46,378 nt of DNA from Thermoplasmatota archaeon (GTDB lineage Archaea > Thermoplasmatota > E2 > UBA202 > JdFR-43), in contig JAPDJQ010000059.1 of assembly GCA_029259015.1 (NCBI GenBank), positions 1 through 46,378 on the forward strand, in the 5' to 3' direction. Made by a program: the position numbers and the translations under genes. This document shows, piece after piece, positions 1-9,486 of the stretch. Within the stretch, counting starts at the first letter, position 1. Every line of letters begins with the position of its first letter. The notes below the pieces were generated by a model. That model ran no database searches and was not told where the DNA came from. It worked only from the letters and a program-made list of their open reading frames with translations.

Positions 1-585
1 GATTATTTAAAATATGCCCCAACATGGGACATGAAATGGAAACTTGTTAATAGAGAGTTAAAAAATGGTTATGTGATGCTTAGCAAAAATGAGGTGGCAA
101 GATTAATTCAGGAAGCAATAAGAAAGAAGATTTACAATGAGCTTTCATACATTTTTGCCCCCCCAGAAGTCAAAAAAGTGTTTAGAAATGAAATTATTGC
201 CATAAAAAGCAGAATTGCTTTTAAAGACAAAAGAGCAAAAATGAAAGAAGTAAATGCAGATTATTTTCCGCCCTGCATTAAAAGTCTTATTTCTGCTGCC
301 AAATCAGGCATAAATGTGCCTCATGTTGGAAGATTTACAATGGTTACTTTTTTGAATGCAATAGGAATGAGTATAGACGAAATTCTCAAAATATTTTCTT
401 CCTCTCCAGATTTCAATGAAGAGAAGACGCGCTATCAAATAGAGCATATTACTGGGAGGATATCAAGCACTGTCTATGCTCCTCCAAAATGCGATACAAT
501 AAGAACATGGGGTCTGTGTTATCCAGATGAGTATTGCAGGGGAATAAAACATCCTCTCTTTTACTACAGGAGGAGGAGAAAATGA
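1..585 (+). CDS. priL: DNA primase large subunit PriL, C-terminal part (5' end outside window)
   Basis: The frame is open from base 1, so the gene begins upstream and only about the last 194 residues are seen. PriL is the regulatory, iron-sulfur subunit of the archaeal/eukaryal replicative primase. The visible part carries the C-terminal Fe-S domain: a first cysteine in PPCIKSL, then three more in a KCDTIRTWGLCYPDEYC stretch close to the C-terminus, giving the four cluster ligands, plus a PHVGRF segment typical of the family. The TGA stop overlaps the ATG of priS by 4 bases (ATGA), so the two primase subunits are translationally coupled. Identification rests on the cysteine pattern and the neighbouring priS. 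Confidence 0.93.
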   Translation, partial: DYLKYAPTWDMKWKLVNRELKNGYVMLSKNEVARLIQEAIRKKIYNELSYIFAPPEVKKVFRNEIIAIKSRIAFKDKRAKMKEVNADYFPPCIKSLISAAKSGINVPHVGRFTMVTFLNAIGMSIDEILKIFSSSPDFNEEKTRYQIEHITGRISSTVYAPPKCDTIRTWGLCYPDEYCRGIKHPLFYYRRRRK

Positions 586-1718
586 ATTTTTTGAAAAGAA
601 AATTTTATTCATATTATTTACAACCTCACATTGAATTCCCAGATAGAATTGAAAGAAGAGAATATGCATTTATTTTATTTAATGAGGATAGCATGCATCG
701 CCACATTTCCTTTTCTTCAAAAGAAGCTATTCTGACATATTTAAAGGCAAATGTTCCAGCCCATGCCTACTATTCCTCCGCCTATTATCGCACCCCCTCT
801 GCCAGTACAATGAAAGAAAAGCAATGGATGGGAGCAGATTTAATTTTTGATCTGGATGCCGATCATCTGCCAAATATCGAGAATTTAACATATGAAGAAA
901 CTCTGCAAGAAGTAAAGAAAGAATTGCTGAAGCTTCTGTCATTTTTAACAGAAGATTTTGGATTTGGAAAACATGACATAAGAATTTATTTTAGCGGGGG
1001 AAGAGGCTATCATTGCCATATAAGTAATAAAAGTGTCCTGGAATTAGGAAGCCAGGAAAGGAGAGAAATCGTTGATTACATTACTGCTAGAGGGCTAGAG
1101 ATAAAAGAAATTGTTGGAGAAAGAAGCATTTATAAAGATAGATTTGTGGACAAAAGGATAGAAATTTATCCAGACCATGGAGGATGGAAGGGAAGGATAG
1201 CCAGAGGAATAATAAACTTTTTTAAGCAAATAAAAAGCATGGAAAGAGAGGATGCAATAAAAGAATTAATGAAAATAGAAGGAATTGGAAAAAAGATAGC
1301 GGAAGCGCTGTATGATGCTCTTACTGATGAAAGAATGAAAAGAATAGAGAAAGGAATGATTGATCAAGCTTCGGAATTTAGAAGAATTGTGAAGCCATTA
1401 ATAAAAAGACTTGCTGTCTCTTTACACAGCGAGGCAGACGAGCCAGTTACAGCAGATATAAAAAGACTAATAAGATTGCCTGGGAGTCTTCATGGAAAAA
1501 CGGGACTTAAAGTTACAAGAGTAGATATAGATGCAATAGAAGACTTTGATCCTTTAACACATGCAGTTGTATTTGGAGATGATATGATTAAAGTTAATGT
1601 GGAAAAGCCAATTAAAATAAAAATGAAGGAAAATGTTTTTGAACTGGAAAAGGGAGCTGCTACTGTACCAGAATATCTTGCAGTTTTTTTGGTTGCTAGG
1701 AAAATGGCTGTCGCTTAA
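582..1718 (+). CDS. priS: DNA primase small (catalytic) subunit PriS
   Basis: Catalytic subunit of the archaeal primase, which makes RNA/DNA primers at the fork. The start is the ATG at 582, preceded by an AGGAGGAGG Shine-Dalgarno at about 569-577; an upstream in-frame ATG at 534 lies inside priL and is rejected. The product is 378 residues. The metal-binding carboxylates are visible as DLDAD (D90, D92, D94), followed by the nucleotide-binding FSGGRGYHCHI segment near residues 138-148. A short helix-hairpin-helix-like stretch (IEGIGKKIAEAL) lies around residues 225-245. The gene ends in a 4-base convergent overlap with the gene on the opposite strand. Confidence 0.95.
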   Translation: MNFLKRKFYSYYLQPHIEFPDRIERREYAFILFNEDSMHRHISFSSKEAILTYLKANVPAHAYYSSAYYRTPSASTMKEKQWMGADLIFDLDADHLPNIENLTYEETLQEVKKELLKLLSFLTEDFGFGKHDIRIYFSGGRGYHCHISNKSVLELGSQERREIVDYITARGLEIKEIVGERSIYKDRFVDKRIEIYPDHGGWKGRIARGIINFFKQIKSMEREDAIKELMKIEGIGKKIAEALYDALTDERMKRIEKGMIDQASEFRRIVKPLIKRLAVSLHSEADEPVTADIKRLIRLPGSLHGKTGLKVTRVDIDAIEDFDPLTHAVVFGDDMIKVNVEKPIKIKMKENVFELEKGAATVPEYLAVFLVARKMAVA

Positions 1719-4700
1719 ATTTCCTTAAATTTCTTTTTCATGTATACTGCTCCAACTACAACAGCTGCCACCAAAAATGCTATGACATATAAGCCAAAGC
1801 CCTTTTCTTTTATTTCATGTGGATATTCTGTTGCTCCAAATAATGCATGTCCATCTATGACTTCATAGCTTTCTATTGCATCTGGCTTTTCCCATGAATA
1901 TAATGGACTCCATACCTTCAGATCTGGGTCGCCGAAATAACAGACATTCTCCTTTATATCCCACCACCACTGCTTGGTTAGATATCCTATGCCTGTATGC
2001 ATTATTCCATTAGTGAATGCCTCTCCAACAGTTTTGCCTAATGCTATATCTCTGGCAAACATTTCCATGGCAAAGGCAGAATACCAGGATGTTTCCCATG
2101 GATCTATAACCTGAAATACAGAGCCATGCCTTACCAGTGTCAAATGCAAATATGTATTGGAAATTAGACATGAACCAGCATTAAAACCACATGAATGAAT
2201 GTTGCCCAAAGCTTTATCCATGTCATAGCCAGTATAATCCTTTGTTCTAAGCCTTCCAAACAGCACTGTTATAATATTTCCATCATATCCTGCTTTTTGT
2301 CCAATCCATGTATTCTTTATTATTGGTATGTCGCTCAGCCTTGCAGGAACAATATCCACACCAAGCAATTTACTCTGCGACAATACATCTGGTTCTTCAG
2401 TACTTCCATCCAGATAGCCAGGCAAGTAAATCTCATAGCCACGCCATGGATTTGGCTCGATGGTGGGCAAACTGATATTTATTCCAAAGAATCCCGGCAC
2501 TCCATATGGATCCCAGAATGACAAGCTACCAGAACCACCATGCCATCCATGCGTACATTCAAGCCACATTATGACACCGCGATTCAAATTCTCCATGGTA
2601 GCAGAAAAGTTAGTTGTAAAGGCAATGTCATAGCCTGCTTTTTCAAGATAAAATGGAACTATCTCGCTTTCTGTCAAATCTGGCCAGTATGCACCATATT
2701 TTCCATATTTGGCTAAAACATTATTATCTATTGGATTATTAGATGGCTCATAATATGGAGTCACACCACTTGCACATGTATAATTGAAGCCCCAATATTT
2801 GCTGGCTCTTTCATTAAAGCGATGACAATATGTAATCCATGAATTCAGCACTGGATAATAGAATTGTTCTTCTTGGCTCGGCTTGAGTATTTTTAAAGCG
2901 CCACTTGGCATCCTAACGCTTTTACTTCCATTGATGAGCATTATTCCCTGCTTGCTTAAAGCAGGATTTGCAAATATTACAGCAGGATAGAAAACGCTCC
3001 TGCATATCCAGTAGGATGTATCAACTGGCGAGCCCATTATTCTGCCAGAATAGGCAACGCCTACAAGCATTCTGTCCCATGGCGTACCAATATCAAATTG
3101 TCCTGCAACTGTTATAATGCTTTCTATTTCTCCTGGCTCATCTAGACCAACGCTGCCTAGAAAATCATATACTTCCTTGCCACTCAGATACATTGCTGCG
3201 ATATTTGGCTCCTCATCTCTTATAGCATGCTTCTTCCACCATTCATTATGCCATACCACCGCCTTTGATAACTGGCTATGCATATCAACAGCTATTAATG
3301 GCGCTCCATGATGAGCAGCAAGATAGGCAGCAGGCGCAACATATAATGCGCCATTTTTCTCCCCCTCTGGCTTTAATTTTTCTACAAGCCAGTAGCTCCA
3401 GGGATCGATGGTTGTGAAAACAATATCATTTTCCTGAGTTGTGTTCCTTATTTCCTTATAGAGAGGTATGAGGTCATTGAATTCTTTTTTAATGTCCACC
3501 ATTGTCCCAATTTCTTCTTTAACACTTGATTTTCCTCCTATATCTATGAAATATATGTTTCTTACTCCTAGTTTTTTCATTGTTTCTATAACAGAATCTG
3601 GCACTTCATCTGGCTTTACATATAGCAAAGGAGCATTGATTAAAGAAGCGTAAACAGCTCCTTCAGCAGCATTCATTATATAATTTGCCTGTTTCTCTGG
3701 CAGCTTGCATTCCCAAGAATATTTGAGAGTGTAGCTAATTGAGGAATTTGCCTCTGTTAACTGAATAATAACTGCCTTATATTTTCCCTCGCCTAACTGA
3801 TCTAGATGTAACTTCTGCTTTGATGTGTTTGTTTCTGTTGCTACTCCTACAGCAACATTATTTTCATCTACAATTATAAGGCCGAGTTTTCCATCTCCCT
3901 TCCAAGATAATTCAAAATCAACATTTCTTGCCATGAAAGGCGGCACATCTGGAAGCTCAATTTCCTCTCCTGGATATAGTTGCAAATCAATATAATATGT
4001 AACCTTTCCAGTAAGCATATCTTTTGCTCTCTGCCCTATTGTGCCATGCCTCTCCCCAAATATACCCTTTGTTGGAATGTCCACAATGGCTGCTTTCCAT
4101 TTTCCTGGATTATACACATATGTTTCAAGCTCTTCATATGGCCCAACTAAAATATTCCAGTTTTCTGAGGAAGCTACTTGCATTAACTCGTCTTCATAAT
4201 AACAATAAAGCTGCAAATCAGGATCTGCAGCAGGGATTGTTAAGCCTCCTTGTAACAAACCGAGGGTTGCTAAAAACATAATATTTGGCAGCCAGCTTAC
4301 AGATGGCCAGTATAAATCAGCTTTTATATATTTATATTCAGGGGGAACGTAAAAATCGCTGTATTGCGGAGCTATTGAATCCTGTTTTACTCCTGTCAGA
4401 GTTATTTCTTTTATTTCCTTTGGAGAAATTGTCCCGCTTACTTGATTTTCTGTCCTATTATAACTGCCATATAAAACATCCCCAACAACTGCAACAACAG
4501 CTTCTTTACTATAACTCCAGTCATGCAGGGCAATTTTACTTGCTATTTCATAAATATCATTGCTCTTTATTACCGTATAATTGTCTGCTTTCCAAGGTTT
4601 CTCATCCACATTTATATATTCTATCTCCTTAAACTTTCCAGAATAAATCTTCCAATCCTCCATAAAGTAGTCCAATCCTTGGCGGGCATTCAAGGAAAGC

Positions 4701-4984
4701 TCTTCTTCTTTCCCTTTCCTATAATCATCATAGAAAAGGAGAGGATATGAATATATTCTTCCAGTACTTTTATCATAAAATACGCTTGCTGGTATCGCCG
4801 CCATATAAGCAAAATCATCCACCAAGCCATTCTCATCAAATTTTACAAATGTTGCCTTTTTCACAGGCACTACTTTTGCCCAGGAAACCCCTTCGAATCC
4901 AGATGGCAATTCTTCTATATCTTCTGCTATGGTTGGTAAGATAAACATTGAAACTATGATCAAAGGAATAACCTTGCGCAGCAT
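1715..4984 (-). CDS. Large secreted, membrane-anchored protein, probably C25 (gingipain)-like cysteine peptidase
   Basis: A 1089-residue protein with an N-terminal signal peptide (LRKVIPLIIVSMFILPTIA) and one C-terminal membrane helix (about residues 1062-1081) followed by KKKFKE, so most of it should sit outside the cell, tethered at its C-terminus. The region from about residue 800 recalls clan CD/C25 peptidases: a His-containing ECTHGWHGG near residue 810, a Cys-containing SCGFNAGSC near 930-937, then a GKTVGEAF helix and a GDPDLKVW end resembling the gingipain C-terminal subdomain. The His/Cys order and spacing fit a catalytic dyad, but this is recognition by eye. The N-terminal 700 residues are not recognised beyond beta-rich segments. 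It lies between the primase and GINS genes on the opposite strand and has no obvious functional link to them. Confidence 0.6.
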   Translation of the reverse strand: MLRKVIPLIIVSMFILPTIAEDIEELPSGFEGVSWAKVVPVKKATFVKFDENGLVDDFAYMAAIPASVFYDKSTGRIYSYPLLFYDDYRKGKEEELSLNARQGLDYFMEDWKIYSGKFKEIEYINVDEKPWKADNYTVIKSNDIYEIASKIALHDWSYSKEAVVAVVGDVLYGSYNRTENQVSGTISPKEIKEITLTGVKQDSIAPQYSDFYVPPEYKYIKADLYWPSVSWLPNIMFLATLGLLQGGLTIPAADPDLQLYCYYEDELMQVASSENWNILVGPYEELETYVYNPGKWKAAIVDIPTKGIFGERHGTIGQRAKDMLTGKVTYYIDLQLYPGEEIELPDVPPFMARNVDFELSWKGDGKLGLIIVDENNVAVGVATETNTSKQKLHLDQLGEGKYKAVIIQLTEANSSISYTLKYSWECKLPEKQANYIMNAAEGAVYASLINAPLLYVKPDEVPDSVIETMKKLGVRNIYFIDIGGKSSVKEEIGTMVDIKKEFNDLIPLYKEIRNTTQENDIVFTTIDPWSYWLVEKLKPEGEKNGALYVAPAAYLAAHHGAPLIAVDMHSQLSKAVVWHNEWWKKHAIRDEEPNIAAMYLSGKEVYDFLGSVGLDEPGEIESIITVAGQFDIGTPWDRMLVGVAYSGRIMGSPVDTSYWICRSVFYPAVIFANPALSKQGIMLINGSKSVRMPSGALKILKPSQEEQFYYPVLNSWITYCHRFNERASKYWGFNYTCASGVTPYYEPSNNPIDNNVLAKYGKYGAYWPDLTESEIVPFYLEKAGYDIAFTTNFSATMENLNRGVIMWLECTHGWHGGSGSLSFWDPYGVPGFFGINISLPTIEPNPWRGYEIYLPGYLDGSTEEPDVLSQSKLLGVDIVPARLSDIPIIKNTWIGQKAGYDGNIITVLFGRLRTKDYTGYDMDKALGNIHSCGFNAGSCLISNTYLHLTLVRHGSVFQVIDPWETSWYSAFAMEMFARDIALGKTVGEAFTNGIMHTGIGYLTKQWWWDIKENVCYFGDPDLKVWSPLYSWEKPDAIESYEVIDGHALFGATEYPHEIKEKGFGLYVIAFLVAAVVVGAVYMKKKFKEI

Positions 4985-5032
4985 GGTAAATAAATGAGAT
5001 ATTAATATTTAAGTATTTCATGTATTATCTTT

Positions 5033-5572
5033 ATGCTAAGCTATTCAAAACTCCGTAATATTGAACAAAGAGAGAAGGCATCTCCCTTTTTAACAGACAT
5101 AGGTCCAGATTTTTATAAGCAGGCAATTCAGCATATAAAAGAACTTGAGGAAAGAGTAGAGGAGGAAAAAATAAAAAATCCTGCATCTAAAAAACTTGTT
5201 TTGCTTGCAGATGAGTTAAGAAATACCAAAAGAGTTTGGGAAAATATATTTGAAAGAAGAGAGAAAAAGATTGTACTGGCTGCTCTATCAGCAGTAAGAG
5301 GCGGCAAGGCAATACCTGAAAATTTAACAAGAGAGGAAAAGGTATTTTATGATGCGCTAGTAAGTCTATTGAAAGAGCACAGGAAAAGAATTTTTGAAAA
5401 TCAAGAAAAAGAATTTGTGATAGTTAGAATTACAGAAGACATTCCTCAATTTGTGGGAAGCGATATGAAAAAATATAGCTTAAAAAAAGAAGATGTTATT
5501 TCTCTGCCTCCAGATGTGGCAAAAGTTCTTTTAGCAAGAGGGGCGGCGGAGGAAATTAAGGCGGATTTTTGA
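5033..5572 (+). CDS. GINS complex subunit, Gins15/Gins51 family
   Basis: Subunit of the GINS complex, which joins MCM helicase and Cdc45/RecJ-like protein (CMG) at the replication fork. The 179-residue product shows the Gins51 arrangement: a helical A domain first (residues ~1-120, with LSYSKLRNIEQREK at the start) and a small beta-rich B domain at the C-terminus (about 128-177, VIVRITEDIPQFVGSD ... YSLKKEDVISLPPDVAKVLL). The order A then B separates it from Gins23. Close to priL-priS, it continues a replication gene neighbourhood. Its 3' end overlaps the convergent sir2 gene by about 17 bases. Confidence 0.85.
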   Translation: MLSYSKLRNIEQREKASPFLTDIGPDFYKQAIQHIKELEERVEEEKIKNPASKKLVLLADELRNTKRVWENIFERREKKIVLAALSAVRGGKAIPENLTREEKVFYDALVSLLKEHRKRIFENQEKEFVIVRITEDIPQFVGSDMKKYSLKKEDVISLPPDVAKVLLARGAAEEIKADF

Positions 5573-6284
5573 TTTCTTCCAGAAGCTTTGACATTATCTC
5601 TCCTGCTTTGCCTCTCAGCTTATAATCTGCAATATGACTTATCATTGTGTCTTCTCTATTTATTTCAATAATAGTTGCTCCTTTTCTTTTTGCTATTAAA
5701 GGAAGCTCAGCAGCTGGATAAACAACACAGGATGTTCCTATTACAAGCATTAAATCACATCTATTTGCCATATCAAATGCTTTTACTAATGCATCTCTTG
5801 GAATTGCTTCACCAAAGAAAATTATATCTGGTTTGATTATTCCCTCTCATTTGCACTTTGGAGGTAATTCTTCCAGATTTATTTCATCTATGCCATATTT
5901 TGCTCCACATTTCATACATGTAAGCCTGTTAAAATTTCCATGAAATTCGATTACATTTTTACTTCCCGCTTTTTGATGCAAGTTATCTATATTCTGGGTT
6001 ATCACCGCCTTTAATATGCCTTCCTTTTCCAGTTCAGCCAGAGCATAATGGGCAGGATTTGGCTCCACATCTTTAAAAGTCAATAGCATCTCTGCCAGCA
6101 TTTTCCATACTTTGGCTGGATTTGCCATAAAATTTTCTATGTAGCCATATTCATTTATGTCGTATCTGCTCCATAATCCATTTTTGCTTCTAAAATCTGG
6201 AATGCCCGATTCTGTTGAAATTCCTGCTCCTGTCAAAGCTATTGCAAATTTTGCCTCCTTTATTTTTTCTGCGACCTCCTTCAT
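5556..6284 (-). pseudogene. Sir2 NAD-dependent protein deacylase, interrupted by one in-frame TGA at a zinc-ligand position
   Basis: Sir2 enzymes remove acyl groups from lysines using NAD. Codons 1-145 give the NAD-binding GAGISTESGIPDFRS motif, the TQNIDNLH motif, the catalytic His in EFHGN (H115) and zinc ligands C123, C126 and C144. Codon 146 is TGA (5847-5849). Reading continues in the same frame with EGIIKPDIIFFGEAIP, then the GTS motif (VIGTSCVVYPA) and EINRE, to a TAA at 5556. The TGA sits exactly where family members have the fourth zinc cysteine, upstream of the KPD..FFGE motif, so a single TGC/TGT to TGA change explains it. It could be a young nonsense mutation, a sequencing error or recoding. 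The start overlaps ahcY by 4 bases, implying a shared transcript. Confidence 0.8.
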
Positions 6285-7531
6285 GTTCCTTCCTTCCAGC
6301 TTTTCATATACTTTATCTGCTCCCTCGTAAGCTTATCTATTTTTATGCCCATTGTCTTCAATTTTCTTTTTGCTACTTCTCTGTCTATTTCCTCCGGCAC
6401 TCCATAAACTTTGTTCTTCAATTTGCCTTTATTTTTAACAAGCCATTTTACAGCCAAAGCCTGATTAGCAAATGACATATCCATTACATCTGGAGGATGT
6501 CCTTCAGCAGCAGCCAGATTCACAAGCCTTCCTTCTGCCAGCAGATAAATTTTTCTCCCATCTTGCAGTGTGTATTGAGTTACATTTTCTCTTATTTCTT
6601 CCTTGCTAACTGCATTTTCTTCAAGCCACTTAACATTTATTTCATTATCAAAATGGCCTGAGTTGGCAAGTACAGCACCATCTTTCATTCTTTTGATTGC
6701 ATCTCCATCAATAACATGCTTATTACCTGTTACAGTAACAAAAATATCTCCTATTTTAGCTGCCTCCTTCATGGGCATCACTTGAAAACCATCCATGGCA
6801 GCTTCTAAAGCTTTAATTTCATCTATTTCGCACACTATAACCTTTGCTCCCATCCCTCTTGCTCTATTAGCCAAGCCTTTTCCACACCATCCGTAGCCAG
6901 CAACAACAAAATTTTTGCCAGCAAGTAATAAAGAAGTTGCCCTCAATATTCCGTCTATTGTTGACTGACCTGTTCCATATCTATTGTCAAAGAAATGCTT
7001 TGTCATTGCATCATTTACTGCTATGATAGGATAGTGTAATATGCCTTCTTTTTCCATCACGCGCTGCCTGTTAACGCCTGTTGTTGTTTCCTCTGTGCCG
7101 CCTATAACATATTTAAGCAAATCTTTTTGCTCTGTATGCAATGTGGTAATCAAATCTCCTCCATCATCCATTGTAACATGGGGCTTTATTTTCAGAACTT
7201 GCTCAATGCACCAGTAATATTCCTTATTATTTCCACGCCATGCATATACAGCTATACCATTTTTTGCGAGGTATGCAGCTACACTATCATTTGTTGAAAG
7301 AGGGTTAGAGCCAGCTAAAGCGACTTTAGCTCCTCCTGCCTTTAAAGTTTTTATCAGCACAGCCGTCTCTTTTGTCACATGGAGGCATGCAGCTATTCTT
7401 ACTCCTTTCAATGGCTTCTCCTTCTCAAAATCTTTTCTTATATCCATTAAAACCGGCATATGCTGCTCAGCCCATCTTACAAGTTTTTCTCCTTCATCTG
7501 CCAACTTTATGTCCTTCACTTTATATTCCAT
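6281..7531 (-). CDS. ahcY: Adenosylhomocysteinase (S-adenosylhomocysteine hydrolase)
   Basis: Cytosolic NAD-containing enzyme that splits S-adenosylhomocysteine, the by-product of methyl transfer, to adenosine and homocysteine. The 416-residue length is normal for archaeal members. Visible landmarks are the N-terminal [23 protein letters not shown], the DDGGDLI segment, EETTTGVNR, the substrate/NAD region [18 protein letters not shown] and the Rossmann motif [13 protein letters not shown] near residues 207-219. The stop codon overlaps the start of the interrupted sir2 gene (ATGA). The gene diverges from ftsZ across a T/A-rich 150-base region that must contain both promoters. Confidence 0.96.
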   Translation of the reverse strand: MEYKVKDIKLADEGEKLVRWAEQHMPVLMDIRKDFEKEKPLKGVRIAACLHVTKETAVLIKTLKAGGAKVALAGSNPLSTNDSVAAYLAKNGIAVYAWRGNNKEYYWCIEQVLKIKPHVTMDDGGDLITTLHTEQKDLLKYVIGGTEETTTGVNRQRVMEKEGILHYPIIAVNDAMTKHFFDNRYGTGQSTIDGILRATSLLLAGKNFVVAGYGWCGKGLANRARGMGAKVIVCEIDEIKALEAAMDGFQVMPMKEAAKIGDIFVTVTGNKHVIDGDAIKRMKDGAVLANSGHFDNEINVKWLEENAVSKEEIRENVTQYTLQDGRKIYLLAEGRLVNLAAAEGHPPDVMDMSFANQALAVKWLVKNKGKLKNKVYGVPEEIDREVAKRKLKTMGIKIDKLTREQIKYMKSWKEGT

Positions 7532-7685
7532 GGATGGAAAACAGAACCAAGTTTAAATTATTTTGTTGCAATTTCAACAAATTTCAGATACAAAAATACT
7601 GTATTTTTCCATATTCCAGTCATCATTTATCAAAACTTTTTAATAAACCTTTTTGTTTTACTTTAAAAGTTTGAGGGTGGTATTC
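7532..7685. promoter_or_regulatory. Divergent promoter region between ahcY and ftsZ
   Basis: About 150 A/T-rich bases separate divergent genes. A TATA-like TTTTTAATA lies at about 7637-7645, some 40 bases before the ftsZ ATG, and a GAGGGTGG Shine-Dalgarno at about 7673-7680 fixes the ftsZ start at 7686. Elements for ahcY must be in the same interval, but I see no clear TATA box there. Confidence 0.45.
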
Positions 7686-8795
7686 ATGAAGAAAATTGTT
7701 GAAGAAGCTATTGCGAGAGCGGGAAATAATGAAACTGTAACATTATCTGAGGAGGATCTAAGAGAAATGGAAGAAAGAAATAAGGAGCTGGAAGAAGTTC
7801 TGGCAGGGTTAACAACAAACATAAAAGTGGTTGGCTGTGGAGGAGCTGGAACAAACACCATAGAAAGATGTTTTGAAGCAAAAATATATGGAGCAGAACT
7901 AATCGCCATAAACACCGATGCTCAACATCTTTTGCATGCAAAAGTTCCTCATAAAATTCTCATAGGCAAACACGTCACAAAAGGCTTGGGAGCTGGCTCA
8001 TTGCCAGAAAAAGGAAGAGAAGCAGCTATCGAAAGCGAGAATGAAATTAAGAAAGTGCTCGAAGGAGCTGATATTGTTTTTATCACCTGCGGACTTGGCG
8101 GCGGAACAGGCACAGGCTCAGCCCCAATAGTGGCAAGGATTTCAAAGGAAATAGGTGCCCTGACTCTTGCAATAGTAACGCTTCCTTTTAGTGTAGAAGG
8201 ACGTGTGAGAAAGGAAAATGCTGAAATGGGTCTCGCACGTCTTAAAGATATAGCCGACACTGTCATAGTCATCCCAAATGATAAATTGCTGGAAATAGCT
8301 CCTCGTTTGCCCTTGAACAAGGCATTTAAGGTGGCAGATGAGATTTTAATGAGGAGTATTAAGGGAATAACTGAAATGATTACAAAGCCTGGCTTAATTA
8401 ATCTTGATTTTGCTGACTTAAAGACAATAATGAAGCAGGGAGGAGTTGCGATGATTGGACTTGGAGAATCTGATAGCGAGAATAGAGCTGTAGATGCAGT
8501 AAATGAGGCTTTGTCATCTCCATTGCTAGATGTGGATATAAGTGAAGCTTCTGGCGCTCTAGTAAATGTGATTGGCGGAGAGGACATGACAATAAAAGAG
8601 GCAGAAGGAGTTGTGGAAGAAATTTACTCCCGCATTAATCCAGATGCAACAATAATCTGGGGAGCAGGGATTGATCCGAGCTTAAAGAGCACAATAAAAG
8701 TAATGATTGTGCTTACTGGCGTCAAATCAAAGCAGATTTTAGGACCTTCTACTGAAATAGAAGAGAAAGAATATGGAATAGATATGATAAGATAA
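7686..8795 (+). CDS. ftsZ: Cell division GTPase FtsZ
   Basis: Tubulin-like GTPase that polymerises into the division ring. The start is taken at the ATG at 7686 because a GAGGGTGG ribosome site lies about 6 bases upstream; the reading frame extends 33 bases further 5' to 7653 without such support. The product is 369 residues. It shows the glycine-rich nucleotide motifs [11 protein letters not shown] and [12 protein letters not shown] (the signature loop, residues ~136-147) and the T7 synergy loop [11 protein letters not shown] near residue 238. An N-terminal extension of about 40 residues precedes the core, as in other archaeal FtsZ. It heads the ftsZ-secE-spt5-rpl11 group; the secE ATG follows 2 bases after the stop. 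Confidence 0.97.
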   Translation: MKKIVEEAIARAGNNETVTLSEEDLREMEERNKELEEVLAGLTTNIKVVGCGGAGTNTIERCFEAKIYGAELIAINTDAQHLLHAKVPHKILIGKHVTKGLGAGSLPEKGREAAIESENEIKKVLEGADIVFITCGLGGGTGTGSAPIVARISKEIGALTLAIVTLPFSVEGRVRKENAEMGLARLKDIADTVIVIPNDKLLEIAPRLPLNKAFKVADEILMRSIKGITEMITKPGLINLDFADLKTIMKQGGVAMIGLGESDSENRAVDAVNEALSSPLLDVDISEASGALVNVIGGEDMTIKEAEGVVEEIYSRINPDATIIWGAGIDPSLKSTIKVMIVLTGVKSKQILGPSTEIEEKEYGIDMIR

Positions 8796-8797
8796 AC

Positions 8798-9037
8798 ATG
8801 AAGCTGATAGATAAAGCGTGGGAAGTACAGCGTAAAATAGAGCAGCGTTTCCAGCGAATAGGCAAAGGAAAGTATGGGCGAGTATTCAAAATGGCTCGCA
8901 ATCCTGATCCAGATGAATACACAAAAACTGCTCAGATGACTGCCATTGGAATTTTAATCATTGGAATCATTGGCTTCACAATTTTCATTCTGGCAACTGA
9001 AGTTGCGCCATGGATTGCTGAGAAAATAGGGATTTAA
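8798..9037 (+). CDS. secE: Preprotein translocase subunit SecE (Sec61 gamma)
   Basis: Small membrane subunit that clamps the SecY channel. The 79-residue product has an amphipathic N-terminal helix, the RNPDPDEYTKTAQ segment typical of archaeal/eukaryal Sec61 gamma, and a single membrane helix (ILIIGIIGFTIFILATEV, residues ~50-68). It sits between ftsZ and spt5 with 1-2 base gaps, the standard archaeal order, so it is co-transcribed and translationally linked with both. Confidence 0.93.
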   Translation: MKLIDKAWEVQRKIEQRFQRIGKGKYGRVFKMARNPDPDEYTKTAQMTAIGILIIGIIGFTIFILATEVAPWIAEKIGI

Positions 9038-9038
9038 T

Positions 9039-9485
9039 ATGACAAAGATTTTCGTAATTAAAACACAGGTTGGTCAGGAAGAAAACGTTGCAAATTTATT
9101 TGAGAAAGCGAGTAAAAGAACTGGAAAGATTTATGCCATACTTGCTCCAAAAGAGTTAAGAGGTTACATTTTTGTTGAAGGCGAGGATATAGAAACTATA
9201 AAGAGAATAATAAGACACATGAGATATGCAAGAGATGTGCTTGATCAGGACATAAAAATAGAGGAGATAGAGCATTTTCTGTTCCCGCCTTCTGCAGTTG
9301 CGAATATAGAAGAAGGAATGATTGTCGAATTAATAAGTGGGCCATTTAAAGGTGAAAAGGCTAAAGTTACTCGCATTGATGATGCAAAAGAAGAGATTAC
9401 AGTCGAGCTATTAGATGCAATGGTTCCAATTCCCATCACAGTTAGAGGAGAACAGGTTAGAATACTGAAGAAAGAGGAGGATTAA
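9039..9485 (+). CDS. spt5: Transcription elongation factor Spt5 (NusG family)
   Basis: Processivity factor that binds the RNA polymerase clamp. The 148 residues comprise an NGN domain (1-85, starting IFVIKTQVGQEENVANL, with the family segment ELRGYIFVEG) and a KOW domain (~90-148, GMIVELISGPFKGEKAKVTR). Length and two-domain layout are those of archaeal Spt5, whose partner is Spt4. It is 1 base after secE and 1 base before rpl11, so the four genes ftsZ-secE-spt5-rpl11 form one compact operon. Confidence 0.95.
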   Translation: MTKIFVIKTQVGQEENVANLFEKASKRTGKIYAILAPKELRGYIFVEGEDIETIKRIIRHMRYARDVLDQDIKIEEIEHFLFPPSAVANIEEGMIVELISGPFKGEKAKVTRIDDAKEEITVELLDAMVPIPITVRGEQVRILKKEED

Positions 9486-9486
9486 A

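Noticed and set aside
5556-5771. Separate 71-codon gene starting at the Met before the Sir2 GTS motif
   Set aside because: It is the in-frame C-terminal part of the same Sir2 gene; the frame is continuous from the TGA through this Met with clear Sir2 sequence in between.
5556-6284. Idea that TGA is a sense codon (Trp or Cys) throughout this genome
   Set aside because: TGA terminates many well-defined genes in the window at conserved ends or in start-stop overlaps, so it is a normal stop codon here; at most a local recoding could be considered.
7949-8587. 212-codon open frame antisense to ftsZ
   Set aside because: Shadow of a highly conserved gene; composition is that of reversed FtsZ codons and no promoter, ribosome site or domain is visible.
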